From Clostridia bacterium (lineage in GTDB: Bacteria; Bacillota; Clostridia; Oscillospirales; CAG-272), in the NCBI GenBank assembly GCA_017453205.1, contig JAFTKO010000014.1, positions 30,860 through 94,859 of the forward strand: a stretch of 64,000 nucleotides of DNA, read 5' to 3'. Positions 54,344 to 62,918 of the stretch are shown here, in pieces (the first letter of the stretch is position 1; each line of letters starts with the position of its first letter). Below the pieces are notes generated by a model. It was given only the letters and a program-made list of their open reading frames with translations, had not been told where the DNA came from and ran no database searches. A program made the position numbers and the translations under genes.

Positions 54344-55711
54344 TCAAGCCAAGCCCTCGGCGTAGATCACATCGACGACCTCGTCAACACAGCTCTGACA
54401 GATCCCCTCGGTGGAAGCCTCCACCATCACGCGGATGACCGGCTCCGTCCCGCTCTCACGCAACAGCACGCGTCCCGAGTCGCCAAGCTTTTCGGCAACG
54501 GCGGCAACGCTCTTTTGCACAGCGGCGTTCTCACGCACAGCTGCCTTGTCGGCAACACGAATGTTTTTGGTCACCTGCGGCAACATACGCACGGGCTCGG
54601 CAAGCTTGGAAAGCGTCTGCTTACTGCTGATGACCGCCTCCATGACCTTGATCGCCGTCAGTATTCCGTCACCGGTGGTGGCAAACTTGGAGAGTATGAT
54701 GTGTCCCGACTGCTCACCGCCCAGGCAATGTCCGTTTTGCTGCATATTTTCATATACATAACGGTCACCCACGGTGGTTTGCTCGTAGCGGATATCTGCC
54801 GCGTCCAAAGCACGGTACAAGCCGAGATTGGACATGATGGTAGTGACAACGGTGTTATTGACAAGCGCGCCTCTTTGCTTGAGATACTGTGCCAATACAT
54901 ACAGGAGATGGTCACCGTTAACGACCTGACCGTTTTCGTCCACCGCGATACAGCGGTCGGCGTCGCCGTCAAATGCAAAGCCAAGGTCGAGACGGTTCTC
55001 CCGAACATACTTTGCAAGCACCTCGATATGCGTCGAGCCCGCGTCTCGGTTGATGTTGAGACCGTCGGGATCGGCATTGATGGTGTAGGTCTTGGCGCCC
55101 AGTGCGTCAAACACGCTCTTGGCAATCATCCACGAGCTGCCGTTTGCGCAGTCCAATCCGACACGGAACTGCTTGAAAGAATAGCGGGAGAGCGAGATCA
55201 GATAACCGATGTAACGGTTTCTGCCCGCCGCATAGTCCACGATTTGACCGAGATCCGCACCCGTGGCAAACGGGATATCGGGCGTGTTGATGCCCAATTC
55301 CTGCAATTTTCCGTCCAAGTACAGCTCGATCTTTTCGATGGTCGCGTCGTCGATCTTTTCTCCGTGGCTGTTGACAAGCTTGATGCCGTTATCATAGTAG
55401 GGGTTGTGGCTTGCGGAGATCATAATTCCGCAATCAAAATCGTCGCCGGCAACCGCGTAAGATACACTCGGCGTTGTGGTAACGTGCAGCATATACGCGT
55501 CGCCGCCCGAAGCGGTCAATCCCGCGACGATGGCGTACTCAAACATATAGCTGGAGCGTCTGGTATCCTTACCGATGACCGCGCGCACCTTGTGCTTGCC
55601 GCCGTCACTGTAATACCACCCCAAAAAACGTCCGATCTTGTATGCGTGCTCGGATGTCAGCGTGACACCGGCCTCCCCGCGGAAGCCGTCCGTGCCAAAA
55701 TATTTTCCCAT
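54344..55711 (-). CDS. glmM: Phosphoglucosamine mutase GlmM
   Basis: 455 residues. KYFGTDGFRGEAG at the N-terminus, the phosphoserine loop ISASHNPYYDNGIK near residue 97, metal loop DGDADR near 240 and RESGTEPVIRVMVEA near 425. It turns glucosamine 6-phosphate into the 1-phosphate. First gene of the glm operon, with its own strong promoter. Confidence 0.96.
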   Translation of the reverse strand: MGKYFGTDGFRGEAGVTLTSEHAYKIGRFLGWYYSDGGKHKVRAVIGKDTRRSSYMFEYAIVAGLTASGGDAYMLHVTTTPSVSYAVAGDDFDCGIMISASHNPYYDNGIKLVNSHGEKIDDATIEKIELYLDGKLQELGINTPDIPFATGADLGQIVDYAAGRNRYIGYLISLSRYSFKQFRVGLDCANGSSWMIAKSVFDALGAKTYTINADPDGLNINRDAGSTHIEVLAKYVRENRLDLGFAFDGDADRCIAVDENGQVVNGDHLLYVLAQYLKQRGALVNNTVVTTIMSNLGLYRALDAADIRYEQTTVGDRYVYENMQQNGHCLGGEQSGHIILSKFATTGDGILTAIKVMEAVISSKQTLSKLAEPVRMLPQVTKNIRVADKAAVRENAAVQKSVAAVAEKLGDSGRVLLRESGTEPVIRVMVEASTEGICQSCVDEVVDVIYAEGLA

Positions 55712-55778
55712 TTTGTTATTTTCCTCCGTTTTGTGTTTTGCGCCTCACAGAAACAGTAAAGAAAACAGCCTGTTAATT

Positions 55779-55807
55779 ATTATAGCAAAAAAAAAGGGAA
55801 ATGTCAA
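55779..55807 (-). promoter_or_regulatory. Promoter of the glm operon
   Basis: Minus strand perfect TTGACA (55807-55802), 17-base spacer, perfect TATAAT (55784-55779). A 9-bp inverted repeat TTTAGAATA/TATTCTAAA at 55854-55882 lies upstream and could be an operator. Confidence 0.92.
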
Positions 55808-55903
55808 TATCAAATCGATATTTCCATGGATTTTCAACCGAACAGCAATCATTTTTAGAATAGAACTTAGTTTTATTCTAAATTAAAAACATATTTATTG
55901 AAA

Positions 55904-55935
55904 ATCCCGTCGAAACAAAAAGTATTCGACGGGAT
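55904..55935 (-). terminator. Terminator after the LexA-like gene
   Basis: ATCCCGTCGAA / TTCGACGGGAT, perfect 11-bp stem, 10-base loop; TTTTC follows on the minus strand. Confidence 0.82.
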
Positions 55936-55965
55936 CATTTTTTCATAAATTTCATTTCATAAAAA

Positions 55966-56487
55966 TCAAAGCAGCGAAAAAAGTGAAATTACAAAGCCGA
56001 TCCTATCCTCGTTAAGACATGCTTCCGATCGGCATATGCCAAAGCCACCCGTGCCTTTGACCAGTGAATAAGCATATTGCGGTAAATCCGTGCCCCTTGC
56101 AACCACTGCAATTTCACCTTCATACGCGCCCGACAGACGGCAGGCAAAGATTTCTGCATCCTCGGGCAGGTCTCCGCAATAGCAAAAATCAAGCTCGCCC
56201 GCAAAGCATTCCCGCGTCAGCGGTCCGTCAAGCGATGCGTCAGCGTGCAAAAGCGGAATCCTGCGAGGTTCGTTCTCTCGGCAGAGCGTGATCGAACGGC
56301 TCTTGCCGCCATTCCGCCGAAGATATCCGTAAGTTTCCAAGCGGTCAAGATACATCTGTACCGTAGAGGTGCTGTTGTACCCGAGGACTTCCCCGATGTC
56401 ACGAACACTCGGCGCGTATCCGTTTTCGGCAATCGAGCGTCGGATACAATCCAACACCGCCGTTTCTTTCGCATTCAATTTTTGCAT
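55966..56487 (-). CDS. LexA-like repressor without recognisable protease residues
   Basis: 173 residues. The N-terminal winged helix is LexA-type (ETAVLDCIRRSIAENGYAPS, then DIGEVLGYNSTSTVQMYL). The C-terminal half is short and keeps only traces of the S24 fold (EIFACRLSGAYEGEIAVVA). The Ser of the Ser-Lys pair, normally in a GDSM motif, is missing, as is the usual AG cleavage site. It is about 30 residues shorter than LexA. It may repress without RecA-driven self-cleavage. Confidence 0.8.
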   Translation of the reverse strand: MQKLNAKETAVLDCIRRSIAENGYAPSVRDIGEVLGYNSTSTVQMYLDRLETYGYLRRNGGKSRSITLCRENEPRRIPLLHADASLDGPLTRECFAGELDFCYCGDLPEDAEIFACRLSGAYEGEIAVVARGTDLPQYAYSLVKGTGGFGICRSEACLNEDRIGFVISLFSLL

Positions 56488-56520
56488 TTTTTATCTCTCT
56501 TTCTTTCGTGTCCAGTTTCA

Positions 56521-56549
56521 TTATAGCATAAAAACGCGGATTTGAAAAG
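56521..56549 (-). promoter_or_regulatory. Promoter of the LexA-like gene
   Basis: Minus strand TTTTCA (56549-56544), 17-base spacer, TATAAT (56526-56521). Confidence 0.72.
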
Positions 56550-56649
56550 ATATTTTTGCAAATTTCCGAATAAAATCCTGCATTTTTTCATTTTTGAGTT
56601 GCAAATACATTTAAAATTATGAACAATTCGTAACCTTTTCAAAAGTCTC

Positions 56650-56678
56650 TTGAAAAATAGCGAAAAAGCGTGTAAAAT
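56650..56678 (+). promoter_or_regulatory. Promoter of the PEP carboxykinase gene
   Basis: TTGAAA (56650-56655), 17-base spacer, TAAAAT (56673-56678). A leader of about 80 bases follows. Confidence 0.65.
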
Positions 56679-56765
56679 ATATAATGGGTGATAAGTTGGC
56701 TTATCATCATTGTTTATGTTTTAACAAAGTCAAAAAATTACTTATTTATAAAAGGAGACAGACCA

Positions 56766-58550
56766 ATGACCAATAACAAAGCTGTATTGAGTTGGATCAA
56801 CGAAATGGCAGAAATGGTCAATCCCGACAAGATCGTTTGGATTGACGGCAGCGAGGAGCAGGCAGATGCCCTGCGTGCCGAGGCTTGCAGCACCGGTGAG
56901 CTGGAAGCACTGAACCCCGAGCTGTACCCCAACTGCTACCTGCACCGCACCGCTGTGAACGACGTGGCACGCGTTGAGCACAGAACCTTTATTTGCACCC
57001 GCACCAAAGAGGATGCAGGAACCATCAACAACTGGATGGATCCCAAGGAATGCTACGAAAAGCTTTCCAAGCTCTACAAAAACTCCTACAAGGGCAAGAC
57101 CATGTATGTCATCCCCTACTCCATGGGTGTTGTGGGTTCCGACTTTGCAAAGATCGGTGTCGAGCTGACCGACTCCATTTACGTCGTTCTCAACATGATC
57201 ATCATGACCAGAGTCGGCAAGAATGTGATCGAAGCATTGGGCGACTCGGCAGATTTCGTAAAGGGTCTGCATGCAACTGCCGATTGTGACGAGGAGAACC
57301 GTTACATCTGCCACTTCCCCGAGGACAACACCATTTGGTCCGTCAACTCGGCTTACGGCGGAAACGTTCTGCTTGGCAAGAAGTGCTTTGCGCTCCGCAT
57401 TGCCTCCTACCTCGGACGCAAAGAGGGCTGGATGGCTGAGCACATGCTCATTCTCGGTCTCGAAAATCCGCAGGGCGAGATCAAATATATCTCTGCGGCA
57501 TTCCCGTCGGCTTGCGGTAAGACCAACCTTGCAATGCTCATCCCGCCGGAAATCTATAAGAAAGCAGGCTATAAGGTTTGGACCGTCGGTGACGACATCG
57601 CTTGGATCCGTGTCGGCGAGGACGGCAGACTTTGGGCTGTCAACCCCGAAAACGGTTTCTTCGGTGTGGCTCCCGGTACCAACGAGCACTCCAACTACAA
57701 CGCGCTGATGACCACCAAAAAGAACTGCATCTTCACCAATGTATGCCACGACCTTGACAACAACACCGTTTGGTGGGAAGGTCTTGACAACAATCCTCCC
57801 AAGAACGCCATCAACTGGAAGGGCGAGAAGTGGGATTACACCACGTACGACAAGGCAGACAAGGTCAACACCTCCGGTGCGCACCCCAACTCCCGTTTCA
57901 CCGCAATGGCTACCAACTGCCCTTGCATCTCCTCCGAGTTCAATAGCTTGAAAGGTGTTCCGCTGACCGCCATCATCTTCGGCGGCCGCCGCGCAAAGAC
58001 TGCTCCGCTGGTTTACGAATCCCGCAACTGGCAACACGGTACCTTTGTCGGCTCCATCATGGCATCCGAGACCACCGCTGCAGCCGCAGGTGCTGTCGGT
58101 GTGGTTCGCCGCGATCCGATGGCAATGCGTCCTTTCGTTGGTTACGATATGGGTGACTACTTTGCTCACTGGCTGGCAATGGGCAAAAAGATCCCCCATG
58201 CTCCCAAGATTTTCCACGTCAACTGGTTCCGCACCGATGACGAAGGTCACTTCATCTGGCCCGGCTTCGGTGACAACATGAGAGTTCTGATGTGGATCCT
58301 CGCTCGTTGCGCAGGTGAAGTTGATGCAGTGGAAACTCCCATCGGCTTTGTTCCGAAGGCAGAGGACATTAACATCGAAGGTCTTGACGGCGTGACCGTT
58401 GACACCATCCGCGAATTGCTCACCATCGACACCGCAAGCTGGCTGGAAGACGTTGAGAATATCAAAGCCTTCTACAAGCAGGTTGGTGACCGCGTTCCTG
58501 CCGAGCTCTATGACGAGCTCGCCGTACTCGAGGCAAATCTGAAGAAATAA
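56766..58550 (+). CDS. pckG: Phosphoenolpyruvate carboxykinase (GTP)
   Basis: 594 residues from the ATG at 56766 (AAAGGAGACAGACC before it). GTP-type motifs: the P-loop FPSACGKTNLAML near residue 246, VGDDIAWIRVG near 272, and the GTP-binding FGGRRAKTAPLV near 408. The active-site Cys is in SACGKT. It links oxaloacetate and PEP. Codon use is strongly biased to C-ending codons, more than in its neighbours, which suggests high expression. Confidence 0.95.
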   Translation: MTNNKAVLSWINEMAEMVNPDKIVWIDGSEEQADALRAEACSTGELEALNPELYPNCYLHRTAVNDVARVEHRTFICTRTKEDAGTINNWMDPKECYEKLSKLYKNSYKGKTMYVIPYSMGVVGSDFAKIGVELTDSIYVVLNMIIMTRVGKNVIEALGDSADFVKGLHATADCDEENRYICHFPEDNTIWSVNSAYGGNVLLGKKCFALRIASYLGRKEGWMAEHMLILGLENPQGEIKYISAAFPSACGKTNLAMLIPPEIYKKAGYKVWTVGDDIAWIRVGEDGRLWAVNPENGFFGVAPGTNEHSNYNALMTTKKNCIFTNVCHDLDNNTVWWEGLDNNPPKNAINWKGEKWDYTTYDKADKVNTSGAHPNSRFTAMATNCPCISSEFNSLKGVPLTAIIFGGRRAKTAPLVYESRNWQHGTFVGSIMASETTAAAAGAVGVVRRDPMAMRPFVGYDMGDYFAHWLAMGKKIPHAPKIFHVNWFRTDDEGHFIWPGFGDNMRVLMWILARCAGEVDAVETPIGFVPKAEDINIEGLDGVTVDTIRELLTIDTASWLEDVENIKAFYKQVGDRVPAELYDELAVLEANLKK

Positions 58551-58568
58551 TTTTTTATAAATAAAACC

Positions 58569-58654
58569 TTAGGGGGCCTCCTGCGGGAAGTCCCCCTAAA
58601 CATCTCCAAGGCAGACCTTCGAATGTTAACCAAGGCATTCAAAGGTCCGCCTTG
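58569..58654 (+). terminator. Two stem-loops after the PEP carboxykinase gene
   Basis: First TTAGGGGG / CCCCCTAA (58569-58576, 58592-58599), then a long imperfect stem CAAGGCAGACCTTCGAATG / CATTCAAAGGTCCGCCTTG (58607-58654). Only GTTGCG follows, so termination may be helped by a factor, or the stems protect the mRNA. Confidence 0.68.
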
Positions 58655-58728
58655 TTGCGTTTTGCGCAAGCATTGGTTGCAAAATTCGAATATCACAATT
58701 TTTTTGAAAGAAATTGTTTTCCAATCTA

Positions 58729-58757
58729 TTTACAAAATCCTTAAACTATGCTAAAAT
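58729..58757 (+). promoter_or_regulatory. Promoter of the PHP phosphoesterase gene
   Basis: TTTACA (58729-58734), 17-base spacer, TAAAAT (58752-58757). Confidence 0.65.
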
Positions 58758-58813
58758 AAATGAAAGTGATCGCTTATAAAAGCGAATTTGTAAAAAGAAA
58801 GGAATACGCGACC

Positions 58814-59842
58814 ATGAAAGAATATATCATTCCCGCAGAAGGCGCTTTTTATAAAGCCAATCTGCACTGCCACAGCACCGCTTCCGACGGCAAGCTGACG
58901 CCCGAAGAATTGAAAGAAGTCTACAAAAATGCGGGTTATTCGGTTTTGGCATACAGCGACCACAATGTGTTGATCGACCACTCCGCATTGGACGACGAAA
59001 ATTTTCTCACACTGACCTCGGTGGAGATCGATCTGCTCAAAAAGGGAGAGGAAAGCTGGATCGAAAGGCCTTGTTATCACATCAATTTCTATCCGAATGA
59101 TCAACACAACACCGCCCTTCCCTGTTTCAACCCCAAATATATCAGAGAAAATCATGCCGACCTGCGGGAATCACAGGCCTATGTCGGTACGCCCGATTAT
59201 GTCCGCGATTACGAAAAGATCAATGAAATGATCGCCGAATTTGCGAAGCACGGTTTTATTGCCATGCTGAACCACCCCACATGGTCGGTACAAACGATGG
59301 AGGACTACAAGCTGCTTGATACCGAACATATTTTTGCCATGGAGATTTACAATCACGGTTGCTTCGTGGATGGCTATGACGAGATCAACTGCCATATCTA
59401 CGATGAAATGCTGCGCCGCGGCAACAAGCTTTTTTGCACGGCGACCGACGACAATCATAACGGATCCCCCAAAGGCACTGCAAAATGGGATTCCTTGGGA
59501 GGATTTGTGATGATCAAAGCGCCCGAACTGACCTACAAAGCAATTTTGAATGCTTTGAAGCAAGGTGACTTCTATGCCTCCACAGGTCCCGAGATCCATG
59601 AGCTTTACATTGAGGACGGTATTTTGCACGTCAAGACATCTCCCGCCGCAAAGATCGCATTGACAACTGCGGTTCGCCAAGCAAGCGTGCGTTATCCCGA
59701 GTCTCAGTATACCCCCATCTGTGAAGCAAGCTTTGATTTGAGCAAATATTATCCCGGCTATGTCCGCATCACCGTGACCGATGACAGAGGCCGCATGGCT
59801 TGGTCGCAACCGATCTACGGGGATTTTTCCGGTAAGAAATGA
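58814..59842 (+). CDS. PHP-domain phosphoesterase
   Basis: 342 residues from the ATG at 58814. PHP metal motifs: NLHCHSTASDGKLTPEEL near residue 14, YSDHNVL near 48, TSVEID near 71, MLNHPTW near 155 and TATDDNHN near 213. The His/Asp set is complete, so it should be an active metal phosphoesterase. Family members act on nucleotides or histidinol phosphate; this one lacks extra domains, and the substrate is unknown. Confidence 0.88.
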   Translation: MKEYIIPAEGAFYKANLHCHSTASDGKLTPEELKEVYKNAGYSVLAYSDHNVLIDHSALDDENFLTLTSVEIDLLKKGEESWIERPCYHINFYPNDQHNTALPCFNPKYIRENHADLRESQAYVGTPDYVRDYEKINEMIAEFAKHGFIAMLNHPTWSVQTMEDYKLLDTEHIFAMEIYNHGCFVDGYDEINCHIYDEMLRRGNKLFCTATDDNHNGSPKGTAKWDSLGGFVMIKAPELTYKAILNALKQGDFYASTGPEIHELYIEDGILHVKTSPAAKIALTTAVRQASVRYPESQYTPICEASFDLSKYYPGYVRITVTDDRGRMAWSQPIYGDFSGKK

Positions 59843-59865
59843 TATTAAAATAAAAAACCGAACAA

Positions 59866-59892
59866 GGCGGCTCACCCGCAAAGTGAGCCGCC
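59866..59892. terminator. Bidirectional terminator
   Basis: GGCGGCTCAC / GTGAGCCGCC, 10-bp stem with a 7-base loop, between convergent genes; TTGTTCGGTTTTTTA follows on the minus strand. Confidence 0.85.
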
Positions 59893-59920
59893 AATCTTAT
59901 ACTTTATGCAAACCGATCGC

Positions 59921-61432
59921 TTATCTCCGAAATACGGCGCTTTCACCCGTATTGGTCTGCCCGATCAAAATGCCATTGGCATCAAAGGTATAGGCATAGA
60001 CCGTACAGGTCCCGTTGATCGAATATACGCTCTCATCCGTTCCGATGTTCTGATAAGCAAGCGTTATCGGACGCTCCACACGCCAAACGAGATTGCCGTC
60101 GTTATCGATGGTAAGTTCTCCGCCAAGCGAGGAATGAATGCTGTAAAAGGCTTGCATGGCGCCCGTGTCGGGATTACAGATCATCAGCACGGCGGAGTAT
60201 TGCGCTCCCACCAGATCGGCAAGCTCTGCGGCAGTCCATGTGCGCTTTTGGGATGCCTCCAATGTTTCTTTTAGCAACGCGCTCTCATAAGAGGCATCAT
60301 AGGTGTCGCCACCGTTCTTTTGGAGTGCGTAACCGCTGAGCCAAACATTTCCGTTGTACTCGATCATATCCGTAAAATAGTAAATTTCATCCTCGGACAG
60401 ATAGGTAAACATGCCCAAAAGATTAGCATTGCCATCAATTTTAATAAAAAATTCTTCGGTTTTGGAGTTGGTAAGACCTACGATAAAGCCATCATCCACG
60501 CGGACGGCATCGGTAACGGCGTAGCTACCGTCGGAGAGTCCCATATCCAAATAGCTTTTTGTCAGACGTTGGGAGCACTTGCCTTGCAGATCATAGGAGC
60601 AAATTGCAAATTTTCCGTTCGTTGCTTCTCCAATCAGCGTCACACCGCCGTCATCAACAAAAACAGAAGAAACCGAATAAAATTGATGGCGGTCGTTTTT
60701 CCAAAGCGTCTCGCCGTCAGAGGTTAAAAGACGGATTTCCCTGTCCTCGGCCCCCATTCCGTAAAGCACAATATGTGTGTTTGAAAATTCAAGCAGGTCG
60801 ACCGAAAAGCTTTGTAAGGTCACCGACCATTCAAGCTCACCGTCGCGGTAGCGTTCGAGAATGGAGTAAGCGTCTGCCGAGGTCTCCGAATAGCGAACTT
60901 CATTGCTGTAACGGTAGGAAACACCGCTGTCAAGCACCGTTCCATGCGTGTCAAAACCGCTCACGCTGTCCATTCCCTCGGGATATTGATTTTTGTAATT
61001 CCACAGAGCCTCCAACTCCTCCGGTGTGGGAGCCTCTTGAAAGATCTCGTAGCCGCCGACACGTGCGCTGATTGCATCCGCGGTTTTTTCATAAGAAAAG
61101 CTCCCCGTGGCGATATCGCGGTAGATCAGCTTGATCTCCTTGCGGCTAAGATTTTGGGTGGAAAGCGCGTGTTGTTCAAAAAAGGTCACCGCCTCCCGAT
61201 ATTCGCGCTGTTCATCTGCCACGGCACAGACCGAAAACGCAGATACCAACAATGCAATCGACAAACAAGCTGCAAGCAAAAGTCGGCGCGGCTTTTTTCG
61301 TATCCGCGGCACTGTAACACGGGGAATCTGCTCTTCAAAGCCCCTCTCGCAAGCTGCCAAAATTTTGTTTTTATCGGGCAATGGGCGGTCATCGAGCTGT
61401 TTCAAAATCATTTTTAATTCTTTACGGTTCAT
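59921..61432 (-). CDS. Probable membrane anti-sigma factor with external propeller-like domain
   Basis: 503 residues. A cytoplasmic N-terminus of about 48 residues (rich in Lys/Arg), one membrane helix (LLLAACLSIALLVSAFSVCAV, near 50-72), and a large outer domain with repeated beta strands (LLTSDGETLWKNDRHQF, IDNDGNLVWRVERP) like a beta-propeller. It starts 12 bases after the ECF sigma gene, the usual layout of sigma/anti-sigma pairs. No zinc-binding HCC motif is seen. Confidence 0.72.
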   Translation of the reverse strand: MNRKELKMILKQLDDRPLPDKNKILAACERGFEEQIPRVTVPRIRKKPRRLLLAACLSIALLVSAFSVCAVADEQREYREAVTFFEQHALSTQNLSRKEIKLIYRDIATGSFSYEKTADAISARVGGYEIFQEAPTPEELEALWNYKNQYPEGMDSVSGFDTHGTVLDSGVSYRYSNEVRYSETSADAYSILERYRDGELEWSVTLQSFSVDLLEFSNTHIVLYGMGAEDREIRLLTSDGETLWKNDRHQFYSVSSVFVDDGGVTLIGEATNGKFAICSYDLQGKCSQRLTKSYLDMGLSDGSYAVTDAVRVDDGFIVGLTNSKTEEFFIKIDGNANLLGMFTYLSEDEIYYFTDMIEYNGNVWLSGYALQKNGGDTYDASYESALLKETLEASQKRTWTAAELADLVGAQYSAVLMICNPDTGAMQAFYSIHSSLGGELTIDNDGNLVWRVERPITLAYQNIGTDESVYSINGTCTVYAYTFDANGILIGQTNTGESAVFRR

Positions 61433-61444
61433 ATCCGATCTCCT

Positions 61445-61972
61445 TTACGTAAAATAAGTTTTTTTCAGTTTTTTGATCGTGCGTTGGTACCGCTTTTGGG
61501 CGGCAGCAACGCTGATCCGCATCATCTCTGCGATCTCCGCATACGAAAGCTCCTCATACAAACGAAAAACGACCAGTTGTTTTTCTTCCTCATCAAGCAA
61601 ATTCAACAGCTCCAAAACTCCCGTTTGCGAGACTTCCGACTGTGGATCGGGGATGCTTTCCGACAGAGTTTCGTCAATCGAAACCGTCGGTTTTCTTTTC
61701 CGCACAAGGTCTATCGCCCTGTGACGCGCCATGGAAAGGATCCACGCGCGTGCGTTGGTTCCGCTTTGGTAGGTGTGCGCATATTTGACGATCTCGATCA
61801 TCGTCTCCTGCAACACGTCCTCGGCGTCGGCATCATTGCCGGTGATGGCAACCGCAACGGAAAATATCATTCGCGCCATATGATCGTAAATGACGGAAAG
61901 GGCTTCCCTATCGCCCCTCGATATCTGTGTGATCGCCGTATCACAAATGACATTCACCTTGTTGTCCTGCAT
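61445..61972 (-). CDS. ECF RNA polymerase sigma factor
   Basis: 175 residues with sigma region 2 (VIYDHMARMIFSVAVAITG, DAEDVLQETMIEIVKYA) and region 4 (LYEELSYAEIAEMMRISVAAAQKRYQR). AGGAGGTGAGAC precedes the ATG. Paired with the membrane protein downstream. The signal is unknown; no clear ECF-type promoter is visible upstream, although GAAAT-CGGCA-ATTTC forms a small palindrome near 62005. Confidence 0.93.
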   Translation of the reverse strand: MQDNKVNVICDTAITQISRGDREALSVIYDHMARMIFSVAVAITGNDADAEDVLQETMIEIVKYAHTYQSGTNARAWILSMARHRAIDLVRKRKPTVSIDETLSESIPDPQSEVSQTGVLELLNLLDEEEKQLVVFRLYEELSYAEIAEMMRISVAAAQKRYQRTIKKLKKTYFT

Positions 61973-62069
61973 TCATGTCTCACCTCCTTCTGCTTATATA
62001 GCGGTAGAAATTGCCGATTTCGGACATAAAATTTATATTTTTCGGTAAAAGCTTTTGAGAATAGGGGTG

Positions 62070-62107
62070 TGGGGGAAGGAACTTTTCTCGAAAAGTTCCT
62101 TCCCCCA
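62070..62107 (-). terminator. Long hairpin after the sugar-epimerase-like gene
   Basis: TGGGGGAAGGAACTTTTC / GAAAAGTTCCTTCCCCCA, perfect 18-bp stem with a 2-base centre. No T-run follows, so it may act as a strong pause or mRNA end. Confidence 0.72.
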
Positions 62108-62124
62108 CAAATTTATATTCTATT

Positions 62125-62904
62125 TTATATTCTGTAAAACTCCACACGGCTTGCAAATTTTCGGGCGGCAACAGCGGCGCGCTCGTAACACTGTGCAAAA
62201 GAGATCTCCGCGTAGTTGGTCTCGGCACCGTGCAATTCGAGCATAATGGGACCGTGATAGCGGCTACCCGCCAGCACACGTGCGGCGTGCTCCATATCGA
62301 TACTGCCGTCATATGGAATCAAATGAAGATCGCCGTTGTGAATTTGAAAATTATCGTGCAAATGCAAAGCGACAATGTGATCGCCAAACAGCGGCATAAA
62401 TGCTCTGCCGTCGGCAAGACAAGCTTCGTGTCCCACGTCCCAGCAGAACACCGCATCGGGGTACCTTTCAAACACACAGGCAATGGCACCGAGCTTGCGT
62501 TGGTTTTCGTAGATAGGTATCACGCCGATACGGCGCGCATGTTCCATAAAACGATCCAAGCGCGAAAATCCGATATCAGAAACGTGAGGCGCGTTGTCCC
62601 CCGACGAAAGGTGAACGATCATTGCGTCAACCCCGTTTCGCTTACAGTTTTCGAGGTTTTCGATCAGCCGTGCCAGCGTGACCTCGCCTGCCTTTCCCGT
62701 GAGCCAAAGATCATTGATGCCTTTGGCGGGCGCGTGCAAAAAGTCGATGTCGATATTTGCGCGTCGCAGCTTGGCAACACGCTCATCAAGACCGTTTACA
62801 TCCGAGTGAAAAAAGGTTGCCGTAAAGCCGTTTTGTGTCATCAAGGAGATCTGTTCGTCATCCGAAAGCCCCTTGTAAAAGTCCATGTTGATGCCGATCT
62901 TCAT
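62125..62904 (-). CDS. Sugar phosphate isomerase/epimerase-like TIM barrel
   Basis: 259 residues from the ATG at 62904, preceded by GGAG; a second ATG at 62919 overlaps the mrp stop and has a weaker site. AP-endonuclease-2/xylose-isomerase-like barrel with MIVHLSSGDN near residue 100, IYENQRK near 133, FCWDVGHEACLADG near 153 and MLELHGAETNY near 222, which hold the expected Glu/His/Asp metal ligands. Substrate unknown. Cotranscribed with the mrp gene. Confidence 0.82.
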   Translation of the reverse strand: MKIGINMDFYKGLSDDEQISLMTQNGFTATFFHSDVNGLDERVAKLRRANIDIDFLHAPAKGINDLWLTGKAGEVTLARLIENLENCKRNGVDAMIVHLSSGDNAPHVSDIGFSRLDRFMEHARRIGVIPIYENQRKLGAIACVFERYPDAVFCWDVGHEACLADGRAFMPLFGDHIVALHLHDNFQIHNGDLHLIPYDGSIDMEHAARVLAGSRYHGPIMLELHGAETNYAEISFAQCYERAAVAARKFASRVEFYRI

Positions 62905-62918
62905 CGGTTCGCTCTCCA

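Noticed and set aside
53765-55759. Open frame of about 660 codons antisense to glmM and the acyltransferase
   Set aside because: Both minus-strand genes have intact motifs; the antisense frame has none and no ribosome site.
56742-58250. Open frame of about 500 codons antisense to the PEP carboxykinase gene
   Set aside because: The sense gene is strongly coding and has all GTP-type PEPCK motifs. The antisense frame is a by-product of biased third positions.
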